From the NCBI GenBank assembly GCA_035515055.1, contig DATJBV010000036.1, positions 1-64,000 of the forward strand: a stretch of DNA of 64,000 nt, written 5' to 3'. Positions 16,990 through 24,660 of the stretch are shown here, one piece after another. Numbering within the stretch: the stretch's first letter is position 1; every line of letters begins with the position of its first letter. Both the position numbers and the translations under genes were made by a program. The DNA comes from Pollutimonas sp035515055. GTDB taxonomy: Bacteria > Pseudomonadota > Gammaproteobacteria > Burkholderiales > Burkholderiaceae_B. Below the pieces are notes generated by a model. That model was not told where the DNA came from. It did not search any database and saw nothing but the letters and a program-made list of their open reading frames with translations.

Positions 16990-17017
16990 CAGTTATGGTT
17001 TTTTATTTCCATAACTG
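16990..17017. promoter_or_regulatory. Inverted repeat in the glmS/Lrp divergent promoter
   Basis: CAGTTATGG-N10-CCATAACTG, perfect 9-bp arms around an all A/T centre (TTTTTTATTT), in an AT-rich region between divergent glmS and the Lrp-type gene. This resembles the symmetric, AT-centred sites used by Lrp/AsnC proteins, so the neighbour's product is the natural candidate. Confidence 0.55.
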
Positions 17018-17088
17018 CCATATTCAGAATAATATTTCATATCGGCATACTTTTAGAAATTAACCGGCATTGCGAAAGGTAAGCGTCA

Positions 17089-17559
17089 ATGGATGATCTG
17101 GACCTACGAATTCTGGCGCAGCTGCAATCGGATAGCTCGCTAACCAATCAAGACCTCGCCGAGCGCGTGCACGCGTCGGCTCCCACATGCCTGCGCCGCG
17201 TCAAACGCCTGGTCGACGAAGGCATCATTCAAAAACAGGTCGCCATACTGGACCCCGCCAAGCTGGGCAGTACGCTCACGGCCATTGTAGAAATTACGCT
17301 GGACATCCAGACCGCCGAATACCTGGACGCCTTTGAAGCCAGCGTCGCACACGAATCCGCCATACTGCAGTGCTATCGGGTTTCGCCGGGGCCGGACTTC
17401 ATCGTCATTGCCCAACTGGCCGATATGCCCGCCTACCACGCCATGGCGCACCGACTCTTTACGTCGCAGGCCAACATCCGCAACGTACGCAGCTTCTTTT
17501 CCATCCACCGAAGTAAATTCGAGACCCGTATCCCTCTCCCGAATCGCCCAGGCGTGTGA
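17089..17559 (+). CDS. Lrp/AsnC-family transcriptional regulator
   Basis: Protein of 156 residues, the usual size. The N-terminal helix-turn-helix (LDLRILAQLQSDSSLTNQDL, then RVHASAPTCLRRVKRL) is followed by the RAM effector-binding domain (ILQCYRVSPGPDFIVIAQLA). ATG at 17089 has a GAAAGGT sequence upstream. It is divergent from glmS across 173 bases containing a clean inverted repeat, so autoregulation and control of glmS are both possible. The effector is unknown. Confidence 0.9.
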   Translation: MDDLDLRILAQLQSDSSLTNQDLAERVHASAPTCLRRVKRLVDEGIIQKQVAILDPAKLGSTLTAIVEITLDIQTAEYLDAFEASVAHESAILQCYRVSPGPDFIVIAQLADMPAYHAMAHRLFTSQANIRNVRSFFSIHRSKFETRIPLPNRPGV

Positions 17560-17594
17560 ACCTACGTTGTCGGCGTCGGATCAGGAGCCGGCGC

Positions 17595-18656
17595 TCAACG
17601 CCGAGTGCTCACAAGACCGTCGTACACGGCCAGGTACCGGGTCCCCATGATCGTTACGTCATGCTCGCGCAGCACATACTCCCGGGCCGCCTCCGTCATG
17701 CTCGCCCGCAAGCCGCGATCGTCCAGCACGCGATTCATGCCCTCCGTCAATGCCGCGGCATCGCCGACCGGGCACAATACGCCGCGCCCATCCGCCAACA
17801 CCTCCATGAGGCCGCCGGTGGCCGTAGCCACCACGGGCACCGAGTATAAAAACGCGTCCAATACGCTCGTGCCCAGGGCCTCGTGGCGCGACGTCAAGAC
17901 GAACACGTCCATCAGTCGATAGAAGTCGTCTATGCCTGTCTGAAACCCCGCAAACACGTAGTGCTCCCGCAGCCCCAGTTCGCTGACCAGCGCTTTCGCC
18001 TCGGCTTCCGCGCCGCCGCCGGCGCCCAAATGCAGCAGCACCACGTCTTTGCGCACTTGGACCAAGCCATGCATCGCCCGGATCAACGTGCAAGGGTCTT
18101 TCTCGTGCGTAAGCGCGGCCGCTGTCGCCAGAACCCGCTTCCCTTCCAGGCCAAATTGCCGCGACAAGGCATCGATACGGTCTTGGCCCACCGCCTTGCC
18201 TTCGATGGCGCTGGGAATCACGGCTACGTCCAGGCCCAGTCGCCTGGGTTCCGCCGCGGCCGCCTTGCTGATGGCCACCAGCACATCGGCCCGCCGCCAC
18301 TTCCAGGCGGTCTGCTTTTCGCGGCGCCGCACCGGGAAGGCCGTGCGGCGCGTAAATACAATGCGCCGTCCCAGCAGCGGCTTCAACAGGGCCAGCCACG
18401 TCATCATGTTGGCGGTTTGCGCATGCAAGATATCGAAACCGCGCCCATGACGTATCAGGAAGCCGGCCACCCCCGCAGTACCACCCCGCTCGTGAACGAT
18501 GAAGCCTTCCTTTCTTGCTTGCTGTGCCAGCTCGGCGCCTTTGCGCGCCAAAAGCGCCACGTCGTGGCCAGCCGCGCGAAACTGCCGCATGCATAGCAGC
18601 GTCTGCCGCTCGCCGCCGCGCCAGCCACGCTCGAAATTCATCTGCAAGATACGCAT
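17595..18656 (-). CDS. GT-B glycosyltransferase (family 4-like)
   Basis: Protein of about 353 residues with the GT-B fold pattern: N-terminal MRILQMNFERGWRGGERQTL with the GGxxR donor/acceptor loop, and a C-terminal nucleotide-sugar region with FLYSVPVVATATGGLMEVLADG and a preceding SRHEALGTSVLDAFL (the E-x7-E-type signature). It probably adds a sugar in LPS or another envelope glycan. ATG at 18656, or GTG one codon earlier; AGGA lies just upstream. It starts 6 bases or less after the MFS gene ends and closes the glmU operon. Confidence 0.85.
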   Translation of the reverse strand: MRILQMNFERGWRGGERQTLLCMRQFRAAGHDVALLARKGAELAQQARKEGFIVHERGGTAGVAGFLIRHGRGFDILHAQTANMMTWLALLKPLLGRRIVFTRRTAFPVRRREKQTAWKWRRADVLVAISKAAAAEPRRLGLDVAVIPSAIEGKAVGQDRIDALSRQFGLEGKRVLATAAALTHEKDPCTLIRAMHGLVQVRKDVVLLHLGAGGGAEAEAKALVSELGLREHYVFAGFQTGIDDFYRLMDVFVLTSRHEALGTSVLDAFLYSVPVVATATGGLMEVLADGRGVLCPVGDAAALTEGMNRVLDDRGLRASMTEAAREYVLREHDVTIMGTRYLAVYDGLVSTRR

Positions 18657-18662
18657 CACGTC

Positions 18663-20054
18663 CTACAATTCCAGGTCGGAAACGGGGTTCAGGTGGCGCG
18701 CCAGATTGATCCCCACGGCGATCAATGCGCAGATAATGGCGGCCACCACGCCCAACGTGGCGCCATTGGTAGGGCTTATGTTGAATGCCACCGCAACCAG
18801 GGCGGTTCCAAAGCTCTGCCCGAAGACGCGTGTCGTCGCCTGCATACCGCCGGCGGCTCCGCTACGATGGCGCGGCGCGCCGGCAAGCAGCGCACGGTTA
18901 TTGGGTGTCTGGAAGAAGCCGAAACCCACGCCGCCCAGCAGCATTGCCGCCATCAGCCACCCAAAGCCCACACCCGCGGGCAGCAAAATGACCCAGGCCA
19001 TGCCGGCCGCGATGCCGGCGGCGCCCAAGCCGCATAGCAACGCCACCGAATAACGCCCCGACAAATACCCGGCAACGGGAGCCATCGCCGCGACCCCTAC
19101 CGACCAGGCGCCCAGCAGTATCCCCACTTCGCCATAAGAGTATTTCAGGTCTTGATGAAAGTAGAACGGGAGGGACACGAACGCCGACATCTGGGCCGCG
19201 AACGAAAACGCCGAAGCGCCCACCGCGTAGGCAATAGGCGTTATACGCAGTAAATCTATGGGAACAATTGGGGCAACCTGGTCGCGCGACCGGCGCACCA
19301 GCGCCCAGCCCGCCAGCCCAGCGACAATAAGGCACAGCGCCGCAAGCGTGGGGTTCTTTACCAGCGCGTCGAGTCCGACGATAGACAACCCGAAAACCGG
19401 AACGCTTAGCGCGCAAGCCAGCCAATCGAAGCGCGAGTGCGTGCGTGGAACGTCGGGCAGGAAGCGGACAACGAAATACGTGGCCAGGCAAATTGGCACA
19501 TTCACCAGGAATATCCATTGCCATTCCGCCACCTGCAATATGAACGCGCCTATGGTCGGACCCAGCACCGCCATCAGGCCCACCGTCATCGCATTGACGC
19601 TAATGCCCATGCCCAGCTTATTCAGCGGATAGGTATTGCGCACCAACCCCCCGAACAAACACATGAGCATCGAAGAACCCAGGCCCTGGGCCATGCGCGC
19701 CGCCGTCAAGGTAGGCAGCGAGGTCGACAAGGCCGCCCCCACCGACGCCAATAGGAACAGGGTCATGCCCATGGTGAACATGCGCCGAAAGCCAATGCGT
19801 TCCGCCACGGCGGACAGCGGCAAGAGCGACACGACAACCGTCAGGTTATAGGCGATGGCCACCCAGACGACCGCGGCGGGATCGATGCTCAAGGCGACGG
19901 CAATAGCCGGCAGCGCCACGTTGGCCATGCTGGAATCCAGCACCGTGATCGTAATGGCCAGCAATAGGGCCAGCGCCGCCCAATAGCGCCGCGGGGTGTC
20001 GAGTCCGTCGGCGCACGCTCCGGATTTATTTTTCGATGCTGTTTTTTGCGTCAC
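18663..20054 (-). CDS. MFS drug:H+ antiporter (DHA2, EmrB/QacA type)
   Basis: Inner-membrane transporter of 463 residues with about 14 hydrophobic segments. The DHA2 motif is seen early as TVLDSSMANVALPAIA, and the segment GLGSSMLMCLFGGLVRN follows the loop after helix 3. Likely exports toxic organic compounds. The GTG start at 20054 overlaps the glmU stop codon (GTGA), so translation is probably coupled to glmU, an unexpected partner. The C-terminus is followed after 3 bases by the glycosyltransferase gene. Confidence 0.85.
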   Translation of the reverse strand: MTQKTASKNKSGACADGLDTPRRYWAALALLLAITITVLDSSMANVALPAIAVALSIDPAAVVWVAIAYNLTVVVSLLPLSAVAERIGFRRMFTMGMTLFLLASVGAALSTSLPTLTAARMAQGLGSSMLMCLFGGLVRNTYPLNKLGMGISVNAMTVGLMAVLGPTIGAFILQVAEWQWIFLVNVPICLATYFVVRFLPDVPRTHSRFDWLACALSVPVFGLSIVGLDALVKNPTLAALCLIVAGLAGWALVRRSRDQVAPIVPIDLLRITPIAYAVGASAFSFAAQMSAFVSLPFYFHQDLKYSYGEVGILLGAWSVGVAAMAPVAGYLSGRYSVALLCGLGAAGIAAGMAWVILLPAGVGFGWLMAAMLLGGVGFGFFQTPNNRALLAGAPRHRSGAAGGMQATTRVFGQSFGTALVAVAFNISPTNGATLGVVAAIICALIAVGINLARHLNPVSDLEL

Positions 20055-21427
20055 TGGTGTTTCTTGACAGGTCGAACCCAGCCCTCTATGGTTTTTTGCG
20101 TAGGCCGCGACACGGTCAGTTTTCCGGCCGGCGCATCGCGCGTCAGCGTCGTGCCGGCACCCAGCGTTGCGCCCTGTCCGACCCGAACCGGCGCCACCAA
20201 TTGGGTATCGGAACCAATGAACGCGTCGTCTTCGATAATGGTCTGGTATTTATTGACGCCATCGTAATTGCACGTAATTGTGCCGGCGCCGATGTTCACA
20301 CGCGCCCCGACCTGCGCGTCGCCTATGTAGGCCAGGTGATTGGCCTTGGCGCCGTGGCCCAATGTGCTTTTCTTGATTTCCACGAAATTGCCCACATGGG
20401 CTTGCGTGCCGATGTCTGCGCCGGGACGCAAGCGTGCGTACGGCCCGATGCGCGCGTCGTCGGCCACGGTCGCCTGCTGGATATGGCTGAAGGCGTCGAT
20501 ATGCGTGCCCGCGCCGATGCTCGCATCCTTGATGACGCAATGCGGGCCGACGCGTACGCCATCGGCCAGACTGACATTGCCTTCGAAGACGCAACCTACA
20601 TCGATGAAAACATCGCGTCCACATGTGAGCGAACCGCGCAGGTCGAAACGCGCCGGATCGGCCAGCGTGACGCCCAGCTCCAGCAACCGGCGCGCTTGCT
20701 CCGCCTGCCAGCGGCGCTCCAACTGGGCCTGTTGCGCACGGCTGTTGACACCCAGCGTCTCCCATCCCGCTGCCGGATGCGCCGAGTGAACCGGCAATCC
20801 GTCCTGGACGCACAGGCCGACAACGTCGGTTAAGTAGTATTCGCCCTGCGCGTTGTCGTTGGTTATGCGGCTTAGCCAGTCCTTGAGCCGCGCCGTGGGC
20901 GCAACCAGGATGCCGGTGTTCACCTCGTTGATGGCGTGCTCGTGCGCGGCGGCGTCTTTGTGTTCGACGATGCGGGAAATTTTCCCGGCGTCGTTGCGTA
21001 CGATGCGGCCATAGCCGCTGGGATCAGCCAGCTTTTCAGTCAGGACCGCCATGCCATCGGCGCGGGCGTCCAATAGCGCTTGCAGGGTGTCGGCCTGCAC
21101 CAACGGCACGTCGCCATACAAGACCAGCGTTGCATCCTCCGAAGCGCCGGCATCCAGCAACAGGGGCAGGGCCTGCTGCACGGCGTGGCCGGTGCCGCGT
21201 TGCGGCACTTGCGTCGCAAACGCCAGATCGGCTTGATCCGCGAATGCCTCTTTGACGCGGTCGGCGCCATGGCCGACGACGACGATGATGCGATCCGGCC
21301 CCAGACGCCGCGCATTGTCCAAGACATGCGCCAGCATGGGGCGGCCCGCCAGTGGGTGAAGTACCTTGGGTAGATCCGACTGCATGCGCTTGCCTAGGCC
21401 CGCTGCAAGAATAACGATGTTCAACAT
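20051..21427 (-). CDS. glmU: Bifunctional GlmU: N-acetylglucosamine-1-phosphate uridyltransferase / acetyltransferase
   Basis: Protein of 458 residues, normal length. The N-terminal pyrophosphorylase domain begins LNIVILAAGLGKRMQSDLPK (nucleotide-binding GxGxRM-SxxPK) and the C-terminal half is a left-handed beta helix of hexapeptide repeats ending with the acetyltransferase site (GVNSRAQ, then GDAQVGARVNIGAGTITCNYDG). It makes UDP-GlcNAc from glucosamine-1-phosphate. With glmS 3 kb away, two of the three pathway enzymes are here. ATG at 21427; ribosome binding site weak. Confidence 0.96.
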   Translation of the reverse strand: MLNIVILAAGLGKRMQSDLPKVLHPLAGRPMLAHVLDNARRLGPDRIIVVVGHGADRVKEAFADQADLAFATQVPQRGTGHAVQQALPLLLDAGASEDATLVLYGDVPLVQADTLQALLDARADGMAVLTEKLADPSGYGRIVRNDAGKISRIVEHKDAAAHEHAINEVNTGILVAPTARLKDWLSRITNDNAQGEYYLTDVVGLCVQDGLPVHSAHPAAGWETLGVNSRAQQAQLERRWQAEQARRLLELGVTLADPARFDLRGSLTCGRDVFIDVGCVFEGNVSLADGVRVGPHCVIKDASIGAGTHIDAFSHIQQATVADDARIGPYARLRPGADIGTQAHVGNFVEIKKSTLGHGAKANHLAYIGDAQVGARVNIGAGTITCNYDGVNKYQTIIEDDAFIGSDTQLVAPVRVGQGATLGAGTTLTRDAPAGKLTVSRPTQKTIEGWVRPVKKHQ

Positions 21428-21457
21428 GTAAGAATGGCTTATGTAATGAGCGAAGTG

Positions 21458-22189
21458 TCAGGATTTGCGGGTGGGCGCGGCACGCTTGCGGGCAACGGTT
21501 TTCTTGGCCGGAGCCGCGTTGGCGGCGCGTTTGGCTGGCGCCGCATTCGGGGCTTCTTTGCGCGCGCTTTTGCCTAGCGTCGAGTCGGCCGATGCGGCAA
21601 CGCCCACTTGATGCGCGGCGGCCTCGGCACCTTGCAGCGTGGCGGTGGTGGCCGCCGCCAGCGTGTCGAATTGCTTTTGCACCATGTCCCACCAGCCTTG
21701 AGCCGCCGCGGCGGCTCCGGGTATTTGAGGAACCGCGGCATCGTGCGCGGCTTCGGTCGCCGCCGCGGGCGCGGCGGCTGGCGACGGTGCATCGCCGGAG
21801 GCGGCATGCGAACCTGGCTTAATGCCCAACACAACTTCGAGCGGCGACGGGCCATCGCCCGTCGAGGCGCCTGAGGCCGTGGTTGTCATGAAACTCTTTA
21901 GCGTCGCTATCGTGGCCCGCTGGACTTCCATCCCTTGTATGGTGCTGGACAACATGGACAGGTTCATGCGCAGCCAGTTTTCCACCGCGCGCAAGTCGCC
22001 GATGCGGCGCTCCAGTTCTTCGACCGACATAGGCGCAGCCATGGCGGCCTGGCCCAGGCTGCTCGTGCCAGCCAGCCCCTGCCATGCCTGGCGCATCATT
22101 TCCATGCTGGCCATCATTGGATTCTGCGCCATATCACCGCTTTGCCCAAAGCCGGGGAGGACAAAGGGATTAGTATTTTGAGTAACCAT
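21458..22189 (-). CDS. phaM: PhaM-like polyhydroxyalkanoate granule regulatory protein
   Basis: Protein of 243 residues. The N-terminal half includes NPMMASMEMMRQAWQGLAG and PMSVEELERRIGDLRAVENW, then a helical LSMLSSTIQGMEVQRATI stretch, which I recognise as the PhaM family. The C-terminus is a low-complexity Ala/Pro/Lys tail with PAKRAANAAPAKKTVARK repeats, the DNA-binding part in PhaM. PhaM links PHB granules to the nucleoid and activates PHB synthase PhaC. ATG at 22189 has AAGGAGG 5 bases upstream. Identification rests on pattern memory, so moderate confidence; the alternative is a phasin-like protein. Confidence 0.75.
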   Translation of the reverse strand: MVTQNTNPFVLPGFGQSGDMAQNPMMASMEMMRQAWQGLAGTSSLGQAAMAAPMSVEELERRIGDLRAVENWLRMNLSMLSSTIQGMEVQRATIATLKSFMTTTASGASTGDGPSPLEVVLGIKPGSHAASGDAPSPAAAPAAATEAAHDAAVPQIPGAAAAAQGWWDMVQKQFDTLAAATTATLQGAEAAAHQVGVAASADSTLGKSARKEAPNAAPAKRAANAAPAKKTVARKRAAPTRKS

Positions 22190-22273
22190 GGCACCTCCTT
22201 GGGCGCTTTCACAGGATGACAAAACGGCGTAGCTGCTGGGACGCGCCGCGCTATGGCCCTAAGCTTAAACTGA

Positions 22274-22309
22274 AGCCGGCCACTCGTCTAATCCCTTCTA
22301 TGGCCGGCT
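22274..22309. repeat. 9-bp inverted repeat downstream of the NUDIX gene
   Basis: AGCCGGCCA (22274-22282) and TGGCCGGCT (22301-22309) are perfect complements 18 bases apart, 5 bases beyond the stop codon of the minus-strand NUDIX gene. It could form a stem in the mRNA and act as a terminator, though no T-run follows. Confidence 0.4.
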
Positions 22310-22314
22310 GCCGC

Positions 22315-23151
22315 CTACAGAATAAGTAGGCCCTGTTGCAGGCGATGCTTCAGTCCATCCAGTATCACCAGCTCGGCCTCGCGCGTAAAGGCGCCCTCTT
22401 CCACCATGGTCCACAGCTCGTCGACCGTCACCAGCCGGACTTCGCTCACTTCGCCGTCCATATTCCTGGGCGTCACGGATTCGGCCAGCACGCAGTCGCT
22501 GACCAAGACATCTTCCACTTGATACCCTTCAGGCAAGCGCCGATGCATGCGCAAAATAATGCGCGTGGCGTCCCGACCTTGGATATGGGCGGGTTCAAGG
22601 CCGGCCTCTTCGTGGCTTTCACGCAACAAGGCGGTATCAAGGTTTTCCCCTGCTCCCGCCAAGCCGCCGACCAGCGTGTCCCACATCCCTGGATCCGTCG
22701 ACTTGTCGAGCGCGCGGCGCGCCACCCACAACCTGCCGTCCGGCGACCAGGCGTTCAGGTGCACCGCCTTGGTAAGCAAACCCAGCGGCCGCATGGCGGC
22801 GCGTTCCATGGCGCCCAGCCGACGTCCTTCGCCATATACGTCCAGCAGTTCATTGCGCCAACCGCGCAGGCAGCCAGTATCTTTAAGGGCCATGGCCAAT
22901 TGCGCCAGCACGGCGTCCAGCGGCAAGCGCTGAGGCATCGATGCTGTGATGTGCACGGCCTCGTTTCCGATGTGGATGCCCGGCAGGCCTTCGAGGTGGC
23001 TGGTGGCCTTGGCGGTGATCCAGCCCGCGACCCTTCCCGCCACCGTAAGGGGACGCGAGCCGACTGGCGGCAACTGTTGAATTCGTTTAATTAACTGTTG
23101 ATATCGTGCGCCGAGATCGGGCTTCAACGCGCGGGCGTGGGCATCTTTCAT
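22315..23151 (-). CDS. NUDIX hydrolase with N-terminal DUF4743-like domain
   Basis: Protein of 278 residues. The NUDIX box is complete: G-x5-E-x7-RE-x-x-EE-x-G in GLAGAGENLDTALLRE followed by SHEEAGL. The N-terminal 120 residues (with RVAGWITAK and WRNELLDVYGEG) match the DUF4743 extension found in bacterial and fungal NUDIX proteins related to thiamine pyrophosphokinase-associated hydrolases. The likely reaction is Mg-dependent hydrolysis of a nucleoside- or thiamine-diphosphate derivative; the substrate is not evident. ATG at 23151; the frame extends to 23184. Confidence 0.85.
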   Translation of the reverse strand: MKDAHARALKPDLGARYQQLIKRIQQLPPVGSRPLTVAGRVAGWITAKATSHLEGLPGIHIGNEAVHITASMPQRLPLDAVLAQLAMALKDTGCLRGWRNELLDVYGEGRRLGAMERAAMRPLGLLTKAVHLNAWSPDGRLWVARRALDKSTDPGMWDTLVGGLAGAGENLDTALLRESHEEAGLEPAHIQGRDATRIILRMHRRLPEGYQVEDVLVSDCVLAESVTPRNMDGEVSEVRLVTVDELWTMVEEGAFTREAELVILDGLKHRLQQGLLIL

Positions 23152-23248
23152 ACAATAATTGTAATGTAAGCGCGGCCATGGCATTGTGAGGTGTTCGCCA
23201 CGGACATATGGATAAGTTCGTATCAGCCCACGGTCAGCTCTTGTTCGT

Positions 23249-23254
23249 TATAAT
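23249..23254 (+). promoter_or_regulatory. Possible -10 element upstream of coxB
   Basis: An exact TATAAT occurs 162 bases upstream of the coxB start in the 264-base gap between the NUDIX gene and coxB. No good -35 lies 16-18 bases before it, so this is only a candidate for the cox operon promoter. Confidence 0.3.
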
Positions 23255-23366
23255 TCCGCCGTTATCAGGTCAATTCGAGCAGGCAATGCAATACCCCAGC
23301 TTCTATTATTTTAAGCCTGCCGTTCAATAATTATGTGTTCGTTTGCTGTTTTCCCGATCTCTCCAT

Positions 23367-23380
23367 TTGATCAAAGTCAA
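23367..23380. promoter_or_regulatory. FNR/ANR-like box upstream of coxB
   Basis: TTGATCAAAGTCAA matches TTGAT-N4-ATCAA at nine of ten fixed positions. It ends 35 bases before the coxB ATG. In this downstream position an FNR-type protein would be expected to repress. The perfect box in front of napF suggests such a regulator exists in the cell. Confidence 0.5.
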
Positions 23381-23415
23381 CACGAACCAAGAACACGCCG
23401 CATTTCGAGGTCAGC

Positions 23416-24573
23416 ATGAAGAAGTTGAGAGGGGTACTGGGCACTGGCGCTTTGCTCATGGCAGGCGCAGCCGGCGCACAGATCACAGATATGCCGGGGG
23501 GACCCCGGGTCAATCAGCTCAACCTCCACGAGGGGGTGACGCGAATCGCGCAAGAGATCATGTGGATACACTGGCTCCTGCTGGTCATCTGTGCAATCAT
23601 TTTCGTCGGCGTGTTCGGCGTCATGTTCTATTCCATCATCATGCACCGCAAGTCGCGCGGCGCCGTGGCGGCAAAATTCCACGAGCACGTGGGCATTGAA
23701 ATCGCCTGGACGGTCATCCCCTTCATTATCGTGATTGCCATGGCGCTGCCGGCCACCCGCACTGTGGTCGCCATGAAAGACACCACCAGCGCCGACCTCA
23801 CCATCAAGGTCACGGGTTATCAGTGGAAATGGGGCTACGAATACCTCGACGGCTCGGCCCAAGGCGTCAAGTTCCTGTCTACGCTGGCCACCCCGCGCGA
23901 CCAGATCGACGGCAAGGCGCCCATCGGTAACCTGTATCTAATGGAAGTCGACAAGCCGGTCGTGGTGCCGGTCGACAAGAAAGTGCGCATCGTGCTTACC
24001 GCCAGCGACGTCATCCACTCCTGGATGATTCCAGAATTCGGCGTCAAGCAAGACGCCATGCCCGGCTTTCTGCGCGACACCTGGTTCCGCGCTGAAAAAA
24101 TCGGCACCTATCGCGGCCAATGCGCCGAGCTCTGCGGTAAAGACCACGCCTTCATGCCTATTGTGGTGAATGTGGTGTCGCAGGCCGACTACGACGCCTG
24201 GGCCGCCGCGCAGCAAAAAGAATTGGCTTCGGCGGCTGACGATCCCACCAAGAAATGGACGCCTGAAGAACTCATCGCGCGCGGCGAACAAGTCTATGCA
24301 AACACCTGTGTGGCCTGCCACCAGGCCAACGGCAAAGGCCTGCCCGGCACCTTCCCGGGGCTTGACGGCGTACCAACCGTGCTCGGCCCCATGAAAGAAC
24401 AAGTCCTTACTGTGCTGAATGGCCGGCCAGGCACCGCCATGGCGCCCTTCCGCGACCAACTGAACGATGTTGAAATCGCCGCTGTCGTCTCCTACACCCG
24501 CAATGCCTGGAGCAATGCTGGCAAAGGCGAAGACCCCATAGTTCAACCCGCCGATGTCACAGCCTTGCGCTAA
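23416..24573 (+). CDS. coxB: Cytochrome c oxidase subunit II with fused cytochrome c domain
   Basis: Protein of 385 residues. Signal peptide to about residue 21, two membrane helices (52-75 and 93-112), then a periplasmic cupredoxin domain with the Cu(A) ligands His201, Cys236, Cys240, His244 and Met247 (CAELCGKDHAFM). A C-terminal extension from about 285 carries a haem c motif CVACH at 298-302, as in caa3-type oxidases. It accepts electrons from cytochrome c and passes them to subunit I. First gene of the cox cluster. Confidence 0.95.
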   Translation: MKKLRGVLGTGALLMAGAAGAQITDMPGGPRVNQLNLHEGVTRIAQEIMWIHWLLLVICAIIFVGVFGVMFYSIIMHRKSRGAVAAKFHEHVGIEIAWTVIPFIIVIAMALPATRTVVAMKDTTSADLTIKVTGYQWKWGYEYLDGSAQGVKFLSTLATPRDQIDGKAPIGNLYLMEVDKPVVVPVDKKVRIVLTASDVIHSWMIPEFGVKQDAMPGFLRDTWFRAEKIGTYRGQCAELCGKDHAFMPIVVNVVSQADYDAWAAAQQKELASAADDPTKKWTPEELIARGEQVYANTCVACHQANGKGLPGTFPGLDGVPTVLGPMKEQVLTVLNGRPGTAMAPFRDQLNDVEIAAVVSYTRNAWSNAGKGEDPIVQPADVTALR

Positions 24574-24612
24574 CCCACCGACGCGTGTAAAACGAATTTG
24601 AACGTATTTTTG

Positions 24613-24639
24613 CCAGGCGCGGCATAGCCCGCCGCCTGG
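24613..24639 (+). repeat. Hairpin in the coxB-coxA intercistronic region
   Basis: CCAGGCG (24613-24619) pairs with CGCCTGG (24633-24639) across a 13-base loop, ending about 20 bases before the coxA ATG and just before its AGGAAGGAG ribosome binding site. No T-run follows. It may stabilise or process the mRNA between subunits II and I. Confidence 0.4.
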
Positions 24640-24660
24640 TCAAGCAGGAAGGAGTCCACC

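Noticed and set aside
16916..17088. glmS ribozyme in the glmS leader
   Set aside because: The glmS ribozyme is known mainly from Gram-positive bacteria. No conserved core was found in this AT-rich leader, where an inverted repeat explains the structure better.
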